A stretch of 46,562 nt of DNA from Synechococcales cyanobacterium S06. GTDB lineage: Bacteria > Cyanobacteriota > Cyanobacteriia > Cyanobacteriales > JAABRE01. This document shows positions 16,431 through 25,574 of the stretch, piece by piece. Position numbers and translations under genes: made by a program. The DNA lies in NCBI GenBank assembly GCA_011391125.1, contig JAABRE010000041.1:1-46562 (forward strand), in the 5' to 3' direction. The notes below the pieces were generated by a model. That model was not told where the DNA came from and ran no database searches. It saw only the letters and a list, made by a program, of their open reading frames with translations. Every line of letters begins with the position of its first letter. Position 1 is the first letter of the stretch.

Positions 16431-18500
16431 TTAATTTGGTTCACCGAATAACATAAGAGATGATTTTAGGTCTTTAATTACCTCAGTAGTTACGTCACTA
16501 ACAGCTAAACCCGCAGCAGTGCGACGACGGAAAGTTCTTAAGATTAAAAGGTCGAAAAATTTGTTTAATCTAATAATAACTTGGGAAACTTTTTTATGGC
16601 TAATTAACTTAATTTTATGTTCCACTTGTAACTCACTTTGACTTAAAATATCCCTTAATTCTTGTTCAAAAGAAAGTAATTGATCCTTGGGAGTTTCGGG
16701 GGAATGAATATGCAGTAAATAGAGCATTCCTTGGTTACTATCTGCTAGTAATTGGGCAAAACGAATGATTTGAATTATTTGGGGAGTAATAATTTTTATG
16801 GGGATTAAAATGCGCTTAATTTCTTGGGGATGATGTATTAGACGCATTACAGCAACAGGACAATGGGCAGCCCATAAAACATGGTCAATGGTATTACCAA
16901 ATAATATCGCTTGTATGCCCAAGTTTTCAGTCAAACCCATAATAATTAGACTAGCATTTTGTTCCCTTGCCGTCCTAATTATACCTGAACCCGGATCATC
17001 AGCAATGCGTAAATTTGTTTTAACTTCAATGTTAAATTGTGAACAAATTTGTTCCGCTTCCTGTAATAAATAATTGCTTTTTTGGAGAGCAAAAACCATA
17101 CTCGGATCATCCATGTGGGGAGGACTGGGAGCAATAATGGAAGCTGGAACAATAATCCCTTTTTCATGACGTACTAAAATCGAAGCCATTTCTAACAGAT
17201 ATTCCGCCGTTTCTGGGTTATAAATTGGTACAAGAATCGTAAAATCTTGGCGTAAATTTTCTTGATTTTCCTCCTTATTTTCCCACCAAGGAACGAGATC
17301 AGATTCGCCTATTTCTGGTTGTATTTGAGGTAATTTTGGCGCATATTTTGCCGTAATTAAAGGTCCTAAAATTGAGGTAACTAACATTAACACAATTACA
17401 CCATTGAAAAATTGTTCTGTCAACATTCCTACCTGTACACCGACTAAAGCAGCAGCTAAAGTTGCCGCTACTTGGGGTAAAGATAGTGACCACATGACCA
17501 TCAATTCATTAAAATCATATTTATAGATTAACTTAGTAAAAAATGCGGCTAAAAACTTACCAATAATTAAACCGATAACTATGGCAAAAGTCAGACTAAA
17601 ACTAGAAGAAAAACTTTCGACAAACAGGGGTAAATTTAATAATAAACCCATATCAACGAAGAAAAACGGTATAAATAAAACACTGCCGATAAATACCACT
17701 TTCTCTTTTACCGGGCTATTGCCAACAGCATCATTAATAGCTAAACCGGCTAAAAATGCACCCACAATTTTATCCACATTAATAATTTGCGCACCAACAG
17801 AAGCTACAAATAAGGCAACTAATACGAATAAAAATTGATTCCCTTCATCCTCCCCAGTGCGATCGAAATATCTCTTACCTAACCAATCAAAACCAAATAA
17901 AACTATGGCGGAATAAATAGCTAATAAACCTAATTGTAAAGCAAGAAAATAGGGAGTGAAATCGCCACCATTAATTGCTACACAAATAGCTAAAACTAAT
18001 AAAGCGCCAATGTCAGTAAAAATAGTTGCACCAATGGTTACAATAACAGCTTGATTCTGCACCAATCCTAATCCTTGAATAATAGGATAGCCCAGTAAAG
18101 TATGGGAAGCAAATAACGAACCAATTAGGATGGAAGCATTCCAACCATAGTCAAATATTCTACCTACAATTGTGCCTAAAATTAGGGGTACTGCAAAGGT
18201 AAAAATACCGAAAGCAAGGGATTTATTTTGATGACTTTTGAATTGTTTAATATCAATTTCTAAACCTGCTACAAACATCAGATAAATTTTGCCAATATCT
18301 GATAATAATTTCATGGTTTCTGTCTCTTCATTGAGTAATTTAAAACCATGGGGACCTAAAATTACTCCAGCAGCCAATAACCCTACTAAACCCGGTAATT
18401 TTAACCGTTCAAAAAGAGGTGGAATAGTTAAACTTACTACTAATAAAACGGTAAAAATAACTATAGGACTATTCACTAAACCTGAGAGTATTTCTGTCAT
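16431..18500 (-). CDS. Cation/proton antiporter with C-terminal UspA domains
   Basis: A 689-aa CPA2-type antiporter (Kef/NapA class). The first about 390 residues hold roughly 12 transmembrane segments, with the family hallmarks LPGLVGLLAAGVILGPHG near the N-terminus and IFTDIGALL (TD-type ion site). The remaining about 290 residues are cytoplasmic and contain two universal stress (UspA) modules, the first with the nucleotide-type segment ASLIIMGLTENLGIQAILFGNTIDHVL. It probably exchanges Na+ or K+ for H+ to hold pH and salt balance. This architecture is common in cyanobacteria (NhaS-type). It may share a transcript with msrB, 97 nt upstream. Confidence 0.9.
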   Translation of the reverse strand: MTEILSGLVNSPIVIFTVLLVVSLTIPPLFERLKLPGLVGLLAAGVILGPHGFKLLNEETETMKLLSDIGKIYLMFVAGLEIDIKQFKSHQNKSLAFGIFTFAVPLILGTIVGRIFDYGWNASILIGSLFASHTLLGYPIIQGLGLVQNQAVIVTIGATIFTDIGALLVLAICVAINGGDFTPYFLALQLGLLAIYSAIVLFGFDWLGKRYFDRTGEDEGNQFLFVLVALFVASVGAQIINVDKIVGAFLAGLAINDAVGNSPVKEKVVFIGSVLFIPFFFVDMGLLLNLPLFVESFSSSFSLTFAIVIGLIIGKFLAAFFTKLIYKYDFNELMVMWSLSLPQVAATLAAALVGVQVGMLTEQFFNGVIVLMLVTSILGPLITAKYAPKLPQIQPEIGESDLVPWWENKEENQENLRQDFTILVPIYNPETAEYLLEMASILVRHEKGIIVPASIIAPSPPHMDDPSMVFALQKSNYLLQEAEQICSQFNIEVKTNLRIADDPGSGIIRTAREQNASLIIMGLTENLGIQAILFGNTIDHVLWAAHCPVAVMRLIHHPQEIKRILIPIKIITPQIIQIIRFAQLLADSNQGMLYLLHIHSPETPKDQLLSFEQELRDILSQSELQVEHKIKLISHKKVSQVIIRLNKFFDLLILRTFRRRTAAGLAVSDVTTEVIKDLKSSLMLFGEPN

Positions 18501-18597
18501 AAAAAAAGTTATTAATAATTAAAGTGATTCAAGAAAATGGGTAGTTTTCTTAAGTTTATACTACCCAATGTCAGGTTAAAATTTGTTTAAAATTAGA

Positions 18598-18993
18598 TTA
18601 TTTTTTCTCAAAATTAAGGGAAACTGAATTCATGCAATAACGTTGTCCTGTGGGAGCTGGTCCATCAGGAAAAACATGACCTAAATGTGCGTCACACACT
18701 GAACATAATACCTCAATTCGACGCATAAATAAGCTGAAATCGTTTTCGGTTTTAATGCTATTTTCATTAAGTGGTTGCCAAAAACTAGGCCAACCTGTGC
18801 CAGAATCATACTTAGTATCAGAACTAAATAATTCATTTCCACAACAAATACATTTATAAAGTCCCTTTTCTTTTAGGTTATGATATTCTCCAGTAAATGC
18901 TCTTTCTGTGCCTTTTTTTCGCGCTACTTTAAATTGTTCTGGAGTTAGTTGTTCTTGCCATTCTTTGTCAGTTTTTTTGATTTTAGCTACCAT
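18598..18993 (-). CDS. msrB: Peptide methionine-(R)-S-oxide reductase
   Basis: A 131-aa MsrB that reduces the R-epimer of methionine sulfoxide in oxidised proteins using thioredoxin. Zn-binding pairs C48/C51 and C97/C100 are present. The catalytic cysteine is C120 in RYCMNSVSL, and the GTGWPSFW and HLGHVFPDGP signatures are complete. The length is normal for the stand-alone bacterial form and there is no signal peptide. The antiporter gene follows on the same strand, with an inverted repeat (TGGGTAG/CTACCCA, 18538-18567) in the gap. Confidence 0.96.
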   Translation of the reverse strand: MVAKIKKTDKEWQEQLTPEQFKVARKKGTERAFTGEYHNLKEKGLYKCICCGNELFSSDTKYDSGTGWPSFWQPLNENSIKTENDFSLFMRRIEVLCSVCDAHLGHVFPDGPAPTGQRYCMNSVSLNFEKK

Positions 18994-19152
18994 GGTTTAA
19001 TAATTGCTGATTACAATAAATTTACTGTTTTTTATTATAGCGATTTTTTCAAATTTGTGTTAATTATAGTAAGGTAGGCAAAAATTTTTAATTCTACTTA
19101 TTAATAAGATTATTTATCTATTTTGCCTAATTTACCTTTTCACGGTGAAATT

Positions 19153-19377
19153 ATGAATAATAAAATCAGTTATCAAACTCCTTCACAATGGCGTAAAGCA
19201 AATATTCATTTATTAAAAAAATATCGCGGTGAATGGATTGCTTTTACTAAAGATGGTATTATTTCTCATCACTCTGATTATACAGTTATGATCGCTAATA
19301 TTGAGGATCGAAATATAGATTTTGTGATTGAAAGAATTTACGAAAATGAATATATTGATCCTCCAAAATTTTATTAA
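19153..19377 (+). CDS. DUF5678-type small protein
   Basis: A 74-aa protein. The WRKANIHLLKKYRGEWIAFTKDGIISHHSDY core matches the DUF5678 pattern (a helix, then K-YRGEW-IA, G-I-SH). Such small proteins are abundant in cyanobacteria, often next to aspartic-protease-like genes. Their function is unknown and no such partner is present here. ATG 19153 is chosen over an in-frame TTG at 19123 because the TTG adds ten non-conserved residues. Confidence 0.65.
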   Translation: MNNKISYQTPSQWRKANIHLLKKYRGEWIAFTKDGIISHHSDYTVMIANIEDRNIDFVIERIYENEYIDPPKFY

Positions 19378-19784
19378 TATTTATTAATAGTAGGGTGCGT
19401 CACACCAACAAATTCTTATTCTCATCATTAATAATTGATTGTGACGCACCTTATTTATTTAAGAAGCAGAAGAAACAATTATTTTTAAGTTTAGAGGTAA
19501 TTAATTTTACTGCTTTTTGCTTACGAGAGACTAATCTTTTCAATTGTCAAAATGTATTACCCCGATACATTTTCCCATGTTGATTAATGGATTTGTTCCA
19601 GAGAAAATGCCTCTAAAATTCTTTTTAAACCCTTTTTATCCTCTATGTTGCTATAAAACTTCTATCAATTGTTTGCCACAAAAACACCCCTTATCATTCC
19701 TATTAAGCGTTTTCAAAATGTATCGTGATAATACATTCTGAAAAGGTCATTTCAGTTATCAGTTATCAGTTATCAGTTATCAGT
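19378..19784. other. Gene-free stretch with inverted repeats and twin dyads
   Basis: No credible gene. It holds an inverted repeat with arms 19394-19403 (GGTGCGTCAC) and 19441-19450 (GTGACGCACC), two identical dyads AATGTAT-N7-ATACATT at 19551-19571 and 19717-19737, and the heptamer array from 19745. The short open frames across it resemble no protein I know. Confidence 0.55.
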
Positions 19785-19788
19785 TATC
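19745..19788. repeat. TTATCAG heptamer array with GTCATTT leader
   Basis: GTCATTTCAG followed by about five TTATCAG heptamers. It runs into MITE copy 3, which interrupts the last unit. The same leader precedes the arrays at 4765 and 35769. Confidence 0.75.
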
Positions 19789-19912
19789 GTAATTCCAAAT
19801 AAAAATTAAACAAAAGTTTTTAGTTTGTTGTTGGACTTTAGTCCTAAGAAGCGCTAAAGCGCAACAACGAACCTATTTTTCTACTGTTCTAATCTTAATT
19901 GAAATTACTATA
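19785..19912. mobile_element. 128-bp MITE, copy 3
   Basis: The same length as copies 1 and 2 with five substitutions, two of them in the terminal inverted repeats (TATCGTAATT at the left, GAAATTACTATA at the right). It is flanked by TA and lies downstream of the minus-strand radA. It is the most diverged copy and so probably the oldest insertion or from a different source copy. Confidence 0.88.
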
Positions 19913-19982
19913 ACAATTGATAACTGAGGGAGCGGAGAAAACCTGAAACCTTTTTTTCTGGTCAACTATCAACTATTAACTA

Positions 19983-21542
19983 TTAACTATTAACTATTAA
20001 CTCTTCTTCTTCCTCTGAATTCTCATCATTGTCTGCTAATTTTGGTCCTTCTTTTTGTGCAGGCATCGCAGCGACGATCGCATCGACAACCTTCCCCACC
20101 GTGATAATTTCTAATCCTAGATCATCTGGTAAACTTTGACCTTTTGGTACGATCGCCCTTTTAAAACCCAACTTGGCGGCTTCTTTCAACCGTAATTCCA
20201 TTTGGGAAACCAAACGCACTTGACCACCTAAACCAACTTCGCCGATTAAAATGGTGCGAGGATCAACCACGCGATCGCGGAAACTCGCCACCACGGCGAT
20301 CGCCATGCCCAAATCCACGGCTGGTTCTTCAACCCCCAAACCACCGGCCGAAGCGACATAAGCGTCCAATTTTGACAAGGGAATCCCGATCCTTTTTTCC
20401 AAAACCGCTAATACTTGCTGTAGCCTGCTGTAATCAACGCCCGTAGTGGAGCGACGGGGAGAAGGGTAGCTGGTGGGACTGACTAAAGCCTGCAACTCCA
20501 CCACAATCGGCCGAGTCCCTTCACAAGCTACCACTGTAGCAGTTCCGGGGATAAACTCATCGCGATTGCCTAAAAATAACTCGGAAGGATTGTCAACTTC
20601 GGCCAAACCGTGGTCCACCATTTCAAAAATACCAATTTCGTGGGTAGCTCCAAAACGATTCTTGACCGATCGCAACAACCGATGGGAAGCATAGCGATCG
20701 CCTTCAAAATACAACACCGTATCGACTAAGTGTTCCAACACCCGCGGACCGGCGATCGCCCCTTCTTTGGTTACATGACCAACAATGAAAAGAGCAATAT
20801 TTTCTCGTCTAGCTACTTGCATCAAGGCCGCCGTACATTCGCGGACCTGAGAAACCGAACCAGGAGCAGAAGTTAAAGAAGCCAAATAAAGAGTTTGAAT
20901 ACTATCAATCACCGCAACTTGAGGTTTAAGAGATTCCAATTCCCTGATAATTTCTTCTAAATCAGTTTCGGCCAATACATATAAATTATTTTCAGAACTA
21001 AGCTTAATTTCGTCTTGATGTCCATTCTGATTATTCTGTTCAGAATTGTGAGCATTATTTTGATTAACTTCCTGGGCAACTCCCACTCCCAAACGTGCTG
21101 CGCGCAACTTTACTTGTTGGCCGGATTCCTCAGCCGAAACATAGAGAATACGAGGTAAAGTTAAACCCAACTGATTAGCAACTTGCAATAATAGGGTTGA
21201 TTTACCAATACCAGGGTCGCCACCAATGAGAATCAAAGATCCAGGTACAATTCCACCACCCAAAACCCGGTCTAATTCCCCATAACCAGAAGGAAAACGA
21301 GCTTGAGTATCACTGACAATTTGAGAAAACTTCAAGGAGATTCTTGGGGTTGGATTTCCTTGAGACTTGCCATTCTTTTTTGCCCCTGACTGCCAACCTC
21401 CCCGACTACTTCCAGAGGAATTATCATTAGAAATTTGTTCCTCTAAACTGCCATAAACAGCGCAACAGGGGCATTTTCCCAACCATTGTGGGGTTTGGGC
21501 GCCACATTCGTTACAGACATAAATAGTTTTCTGTTTCGACAT
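19983..21542 (-). CDS. radA: DNA repair protein RadA (Sms)
   Basis: A 519-aa RecA-related helicase that promotes branch migration in recombination. Parts in order: an N-terminal zinc finger (CNECG...CPCC, 10-27), RecA-like ATPase with Walker A GGDPGIGKST (107-116), the RadA-specific KNRFG motif (SVKNRFGATHEIGIFEM), and a C-terminal Lon-protease-like domain (SAGGLGVEEPAVDLGMA). An Asn/Gln-rich insert (about 157-180) is extra but lies in a loop. ATG 21540-21542 (MSKQKT) is chosen over an upstream TTG at 21575, because the zinc finger normally begins a few residues from the start. The C-terminal VNS and stop lie in a TTAATAG heptamer array. Confidence 0.95.
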   Translation of the reverse strand: MSKQKTIYVCNECGAQTPQWLGKCPCCAVYGSLEEQISNDNSSGSSRGGWQSGAKKNGKSQGNPTPRISLKFSQIVSDTQARFPSGYGELDRVLGGGIVPGSLILIGGDPGIGKSTLLLQVANQLGLTLPRILYVSAEESGQQVKLRAARLGVGVAQEVNQNNAHNSEQNNQNGHQDEIKLSSENNLYVLAETDLEEIIRELESLKPQVAVIDSIQTLYLASLTSAPGSVSQVRECTAALMQVARRENIALFIVGHVTKEGAIAGPRVLEHLVDTVLYFEGDRYASHRLLRSVKNRFGATHEIGIFEMVDHGLAEVDNPSELFLGNRDEFIPGTATVVACEGTRPIVVELQALVSPTSYPSPRRSTTGVDYSRLQQVLAVLEKRIGIPLSKLDAYVASAGGLGVEEPAVDLGMAIAVVASFRDRVVDPRTILIGEVGLGGQVRLVSQMELRLKEAAKLGFKRAIVPKGQSLPDDLGLEIITVGKVVDAIVAAMPAQKEGPKLADNDENSEEEEELIVNS

Positions 21543-21600
21543 TTTTCGGTTACCAATTATAAGTTTAATTAACAATTAACAATTAATAATTAATTATTAA

Positions 21601-21650
21601 TTATTATCAACTATCAACTATTAATTATCAACTATCAACTATCAATTATC
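21601..21650. repeat. TATCAAC/TATTAAT heptamers
   Basis: Seven degenerate heptamers between radA and the flavin reductase gene. The right end adjoins the flavin reductase stop codon. Confidence 0.65.
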
Positions 21651-22128
21651 CACCGTAATTCCAGCCGGTAGTTTCCAGCAATAAAGGTTCACCTTCGCGA
21701 TGAATACCTGCACCAATTACCTGACTAACGAAAACAGTATGATCGCCTTCTTCAACCATTCCCACTACTTTACACTCCACATAACCGAGGGAATCTTTAA
21801 TAATAGGGCAACCTGTTTCTTCACCTTCGTAAAATTCCACTTCTTCAAACTTATTTCCGACTCGACTTTTCGGTTTAAAAAATTGCGCCGCGAGGTCTTT
21901 TTGACCATTTTCGAGAAAACTAATGGCAAAAATTCCTGTTTTTTTGATCATGGCATGAGAACCGGAATCTTGACGCACACAATTAACGATTAAAGGCGGG
22001 TTGAAGGACGACTGCATTAACCAACTAGCGGTAAATCCGTTCATTTCTTCCCCGTCTCTCACTCCACAGATATAAAGTCCATGGGGAATTTTGCGCAACA
22101 TGGTTTTTTTTGCTTCTTCGTTTAACAC
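21646..22128 (-). CDS. Flavin reductase-like FMN-binding protein
   Basis: A 160-aa protein of the flavin reductase-like (DIM6/NTAB) family. The FMN-binding split-barrel core shows GLYICGVRDGEEMNGFTASWLMQSSF (about 17-42 in two parts), PPLIVNCVRQDSGSHAMI and FAISFLENGQKDLAAQF. It is close to the C-terminal flavin reductase module of cyanobacterial flavodiiron proteins but stands alone here. Expected activity: NAD(P)H-dependent reduction of free flavin. It is followed by radA on the same strand after 103 nt and preceded by the nitroreductase gene. The substrate partner is unknown. Confidence 0.85.
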   Translation of the reverse strand: MLNEEAKKTMLRKIPHGLYICGVRDGEEMNGFTASWLMQSSFNPPLIVNCVRQDSGSHAMIKKTGIFAISFLENGQKDLAAQFFKPKSRVGNKFEEVEFYEGEETGCPIIKDSLGYVECKVVGMVEEGDHTVFVSQVIGAGIHREGEPLLLETTGWNYGG

Positions 22129-22254
22129 AGATTAACCTCCTGATTTCTTGATTTATTTAGTCTAATAGAATTCGTCAGAATTTGTGTAACTTTTCCTAAG
22201 TTTAACAGTTGAGTTCCATGATCGATAAATAGGGTGATGCCATCCCTACAAATA

Positions 22255-22857
22255 TTATTTAATCAGCTCCGAAGGTTCTCCCCAATTACCAGTAAAAACA
22301 AAGCTTTCTAAGGGTTTACGACTACGAGGAGATAACTCCCTTGTTTGTAAATTTTCGGGGAAATCTTCTATTTTGCCAAGATAACCGAGGGCGATCGCCG
22401 CAATCGGTGTATAATCTTCAGGAATCTGATATAATTTGCGGGTTTTTTGGGCATCAAAACCACCCATTTGGTGTAAAAATAACCCCAATTCTTGAGCTTG
22501 AATTGACAAATTTCCTACCGCTAAACCGACATCATATAAAGCATGAAAATTCGGTTTTTCGTTATGGGTAAAATTATTTTTCGCCACCGAAATCATTAAA
22601 ACGGGAGCATTTTTCGCCCAAACTTGGTTAGCTTCCACCAAACAACTTAATAAACGTTGATATTCTGTCGGGTTTTCTTTCGTAGCAATAATAAAAGTCC
22701 AAGGTTGTTCATTATAACAGGAAGCAGCCCATCTAGCAGCTTCCAATAAACTAGCTATTTTCTGTTTCTCAACAATTTTACTATCAAATATTACCGGGCT
22801 CCAACGTTGTTTGATTAACTCATTAATGGGATATTTGGTCTCAGCAGGTTTATTCAT
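22255..22857 (-). CDS. Nitroreductase family protein
   Basis: A 200-aa FMN-dependent nitroreductase fold. Visible are the N-terminal KQRWSPVIFD, the FMN-contacting AARWAASCYNEQPWTFI (about 41-57), the dimer helix ALYDVGLAVGNLSIQAQELGLFLHQMGGFD and the C-terminal SPRSRKPLESFVF. The family reduces nitro groups, quinones or flavins with NAD(P)H, and the true substrate cannot be told. It sits on the same strand as the flavin reductase gene (126-nt gap), giving a small flavin-redox neighbourhood. Confidence 0.88.
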   Translation of the reverse strand: MNKPAETKYPINELIKQRWSPVIFDSKIVEKQKIASLLEAARWAASCYNEQPWTFIIATKENPTEYQRLLSCLVEANQVWAKNAPVLMISVAKNNFTHNEKPNFHALYDVGLAVGNLSIQAQELGLFLHQMGGFDAQKTRKLYQIPEDYTPIAAIALGYLGKIEDFPENLQTRELSPRSRKPLESFVFTGNWGEPSELIK

Positions 22858-22902
22858 GGTTTTAACTACTTTTTCAGGTAAAAAGGGGGGGCAAATATTG
22901 AG

Positions 22903-22999
22903 ATAGCATTTTTAGTTGATATTTTGCCTCTTTTTCCCCTCTCCCTTTGGTGGGTTGGGGGGTGAGGGGGTATATAACACTTAATCAGAAAATGCCATA
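22903..22999. mobile_element. MITE-like element carrying CCCTCTCCCTTTGG
   Basis: About 97 bp bounded by ATAGCATTTT and AAAATGCCAT, nearly inverted copies of each other. The G-rich/C-rich core includes CCCCTCTCCCTTTGG and GGGGTGAGGGGG. The body matches 35909-36011 over most of its length, and 45794-45894 in reverse orientation. It sits between the DUF3685 gene and the nitroreductase gene. Confidence 0.55.
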
Positions 23000-23045
23000 A
23001 TTTTTAGCTAACTAAAAATTAGTATAACTTATTTTGCCCTACCTG

Positions 23046-24713
23046 CTAATTACTGTTATTTTTTTTATTAACTTTATTACCAGGTAAACTATTACCTAAA
23101 CCTTCATAAATTCCCCTCCCAATTAAACCAATTCCTTTGCCAATAATTTTGGTTAAAATAAATATTAATCCCTTTCCTAATTTGCCCACAAATGAACGAA
23201 CAATTGGCGACATTGCGTCTCTTAATTCTAACATAATTGTTACAAACCATCTCATTCCTGTTAGTTCATTTAACTCTTTTTTGCGATTAATTTGTTTAAA
23301 TTTATGACTAATAATTTGACTATTTTCTATCTTAAATAAGTGATATTCTCCCTCAAAAATTAGTAGCGGTTCTTCCAAGTATTTATACTTGAAATATTTT
23401 AAAGATAAACTATTTCTAAAACGGGCAATTTCCCGTAAAGAAATAATCTCTGTTTTACCTAACTTTTCTTGAATTATTGGTTCTTCACCGAAATTATTTA
23501 AAATCACCTGCATCGTTGCATTTGCATTCATTACAATTAAAGTTGCTAAAATAATGCCTAATATTTCGATCGCTTCCGGTGAATCATAATTATATATTTT
23601 TGTCCCAATTATTAGATTTTCTTCTAAGATTAAATAGCGAATTATTTGGGCAAATATATCTTGATAATTAAGAATAGTCTGAAAATTGCTCGGTAATTGT
23701 GTCTGTAATATTTCCACTATTTGATATTGAGTTAACTCAATATTTTGCTCATAATTATTAGTAAAAAAACTAATAGTTACACTTTGCCAAATATCTTTAA
23801 TTAAAATTAAATTTTGCTCTTTGATATTCTCCTGAGTAATTTTAGCTTGTAATTTCTGAATTTTGGTAATAATAGTCTCTAAAACTAACTGTAATAACTC
23901 CTGTTTTTTCTCCTCAGTTAAAATATCAATTTCTAAAACATAATCACTATTATTTTCTAAATTTAATTGTAGTTTATTCCTTAATTCATTCAATAAATTA
24001 CTAACCTTATTATCCCATAAAGATAAAGAATTATTATCAGGTAATAAGACTAACTGACTAATATTTTCCTGCTCTATTTGAGTCTGATTTTCCAGGACAA
24101 TAAATTCCACCGGCAACAACTGATTAACCAGCCATTTAGCAGCTAAAAGTTCTCTTTTTTGGCCTTTCCAAAATATTTTATCGAATAAAGATTGAGCAAT
24201 TGCTAACTGATTATCAATCAAAATTAAATTACTATCAATTTCATTTAATCCCATTTTACGAACTTTAGATAACCATTTTAGCGAGTTATTTTGGTTACTT
24301 GAATTTTGCTTATATTGGTAGAAAGAAGTTCCACCTCCTGCAATTTCAACCAAAATTTCAATTAATTTTGAACTGTCTATATTTTTAGGAGCATAACCTT
24401 TAATTCCTAATTCCTTAATTGTGGAAAGCGGTAATTTTTCTAACTTGGAAGTAAGTAAAAAAATAGGAAGATTATGGTAATTTTTAATAATTTTTTTAGC
24501 GAGAGATAAAAAGCTATATTCTAAAACTATTAAATTCGGTTTGTTATCTTCAATCTGCTGAAAAATTGACCGAGAATCATCAAAATCAAGTAAGATTAAT
24601 TCGGGAAAATCCCTTAATACTTCCACCAAACCAAGACGAAAAATTTTCTCATCATCAACGAGAAAAACTCTAATAAGATTGGCGTTTAAATTGCTAGAAT
24701 TACTATCCATCAA
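23046..24713 (-). CDS. DUF3685 (Ycf55-like) protein with degenerate receiver domain
   Basis: A 555-aa protein. The N-terminus (about 13-135) is a response-regulator receiver with D20/D21, T88 and K110, but the phospho-acceptor position is E65 in LIVLEYSF, a phosphomimetic-looking change. Residues about 180-530 form a long helical Leu/Asn/Gln-rich domain of the Ycf55/DUF3685 type, found in cyanobacteria and red-algal plastids, whose role is unknown. The C-terminal segment (GKLGKGLIFILTKIIGKGIGLIGRGIYEGLG in parts) is Gly-rich and amphipathic and might contact membranes. It may be constitutive rather than phosphorylation-controlled. Confidence 0.8.
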   Translation of the reverse strand: MMDSNSSNLNANLIRVFLVDDEKIFRLGLVEVLRDFPELILLDFDDSRSIFQQIEDNKPNLIVLEYSFLSLAKKIIKNYHNLPIFLLTSKLEKLPLSTIKELGIKGYAPKNIDSSKLIEILVEIAGGGTSFYQYKQNSSNQNNSLKWLSKVRKMGLNEIDSNLILIDNQLAIAQSLFDKIFWKGQKRELLAAKWLVNQLLPVEFIVLENQTQIEQENISQLVLLPDNNSLSLWDNKVSNLLNELRNKLQLNLENNSDYVLEIDILTEEKKQELLQLVLETIITKIQKLQAKITQENIKEQNLILIKDIWQSVTISFFTNNYEQNIELTQYQIVEILQTQLPSNFQTILNYQDIFAQIIRYLILEENLIIGTKIYNYDSPEAIEILGIILATLIVMNANATMQVILNNFGEEPIIQEKLGKTEIISLREIARFRNSLSLKYFKYKYLEEPLLIFEGEYHLFKIENSQIISHKFKQINRKKELNELTGMRWFVTIMLELRDAMSPIVRSFVGKLGKGLIFILTKIIGKGIGLIGRGIYEGLGNSLPGNKVNKKNNSN

Positions 24714-24956
24714 TGTTTAATTATCAGAAAATAAAGCAAGAAAATCTTAGCCCAAATCATCCATCTAACTCAAATATTATGACAAAAATTTAAAATTTCC
24801 TTAAATTATTATACAGATAACTAACAATTAAAAATTAACTAATTGTTAATTGTTAATTGTTAAAATTTACCTTTATTGATTCATGTAAACTTAAATTTTT
24901 TTCTTTAGCTAAAAATGAATTAACCTGATAAGTTAAGACATTTAAACCAAAGAATT

Positions 24957-25322
24957 TTATCCTTTTAGCAGCGTTTTGATGGTTTTCAACATTTCTGCTG
25001 ATTGATAAGGTTTTGTTATATAAGCGTCTGCTCCTTGTTTCATACCCCAATATCGATCAAATTCTTCACTTTTAGTCGAACACATCAAAACGGGAATCTT
25101 GCTAGTAGGCGGATTATTCTTAATCCAACGACACAATTCATAACCATTCATTTCCGGCATAATCAAATCAGTCACGACTAAATTGACCGTTTCTGCGCCC
25201 AATTTTTCTTGAGCTTCAATACCGTTAATTGCTTCAATTACTTTGATTCCATGACTCTGGAGAAGTTCTGAGAGCATTTGACGGGGTGTTATACTGTCAT
25301 CGACAACCAAGACTGTAATCAT
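24957..25322 (-). CDS. CheY/PilH-like single-domain response regulator
   Basis: A 121-aa stand-alone receiver domain. D8/D9, phospho-acceptor D52 in VVTDLIMPEMNG, S82/T83 and K104 in YITKPY are all present, so it should be phosphorylatable. The DRYWGMKQGADAYITKPY stretch is typical of the PilH/TaxP-type regulators used in cyanobacterial type IV pilus motility. No cheA-like, methyl-accepting or pilus gene is adjacent. The DUF3685 receiver protein lies 243 nt downstream on the same strand. Confidence 0.9.
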   Translation of the reverse strand: MITVLVVDDSITPRQMLSELLQSHGIKVIEAINGIEAQEKLGAETVNLVVTDLIMPEMNGYELCRWIKNNPPTSKIPVLMCSTKSEEFDRYWGMKQGADAYITKPYQSAEMLKTIKTLLKG

Positions 25323-25574
25323 CTCGTTTTTAGCTATTAAAACAAATAAACTTTATACATGGTACATTTTACTACTTAATTTGAACATAAGCAGATTAAC
25401 CCGAGCCAAAAAATGTAAATTAATGTTTCAATTTTGCTATTAGTCTTGATTAGAAAGATTTTTAATCTTATTTTTTTGCACTCACCATGTCAAGGTAAAA
25501 ATCAAGTAATTGTCAATTGCCACCTCAGCATAAGATAATAAACAGCAATTGTAAGCAAAAAAGAGGGTATCAAA

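Noticed and set aside
19395-19741. Two open frames of 62-65 codons in the gap after the DUF5678 gene
   Set aside because: No ribosome site, unusual composition and no recognisable family. They run through inverted repeats.
25362-25375. GTAN8TAC palindrome between the CheY-like gene and sat
   Set aside because: It matches the NtcA consensus exactly, but I found no suitably spaced -10 box on either side, and several chance matches are expected in 46 kb of AT-rich DNA.
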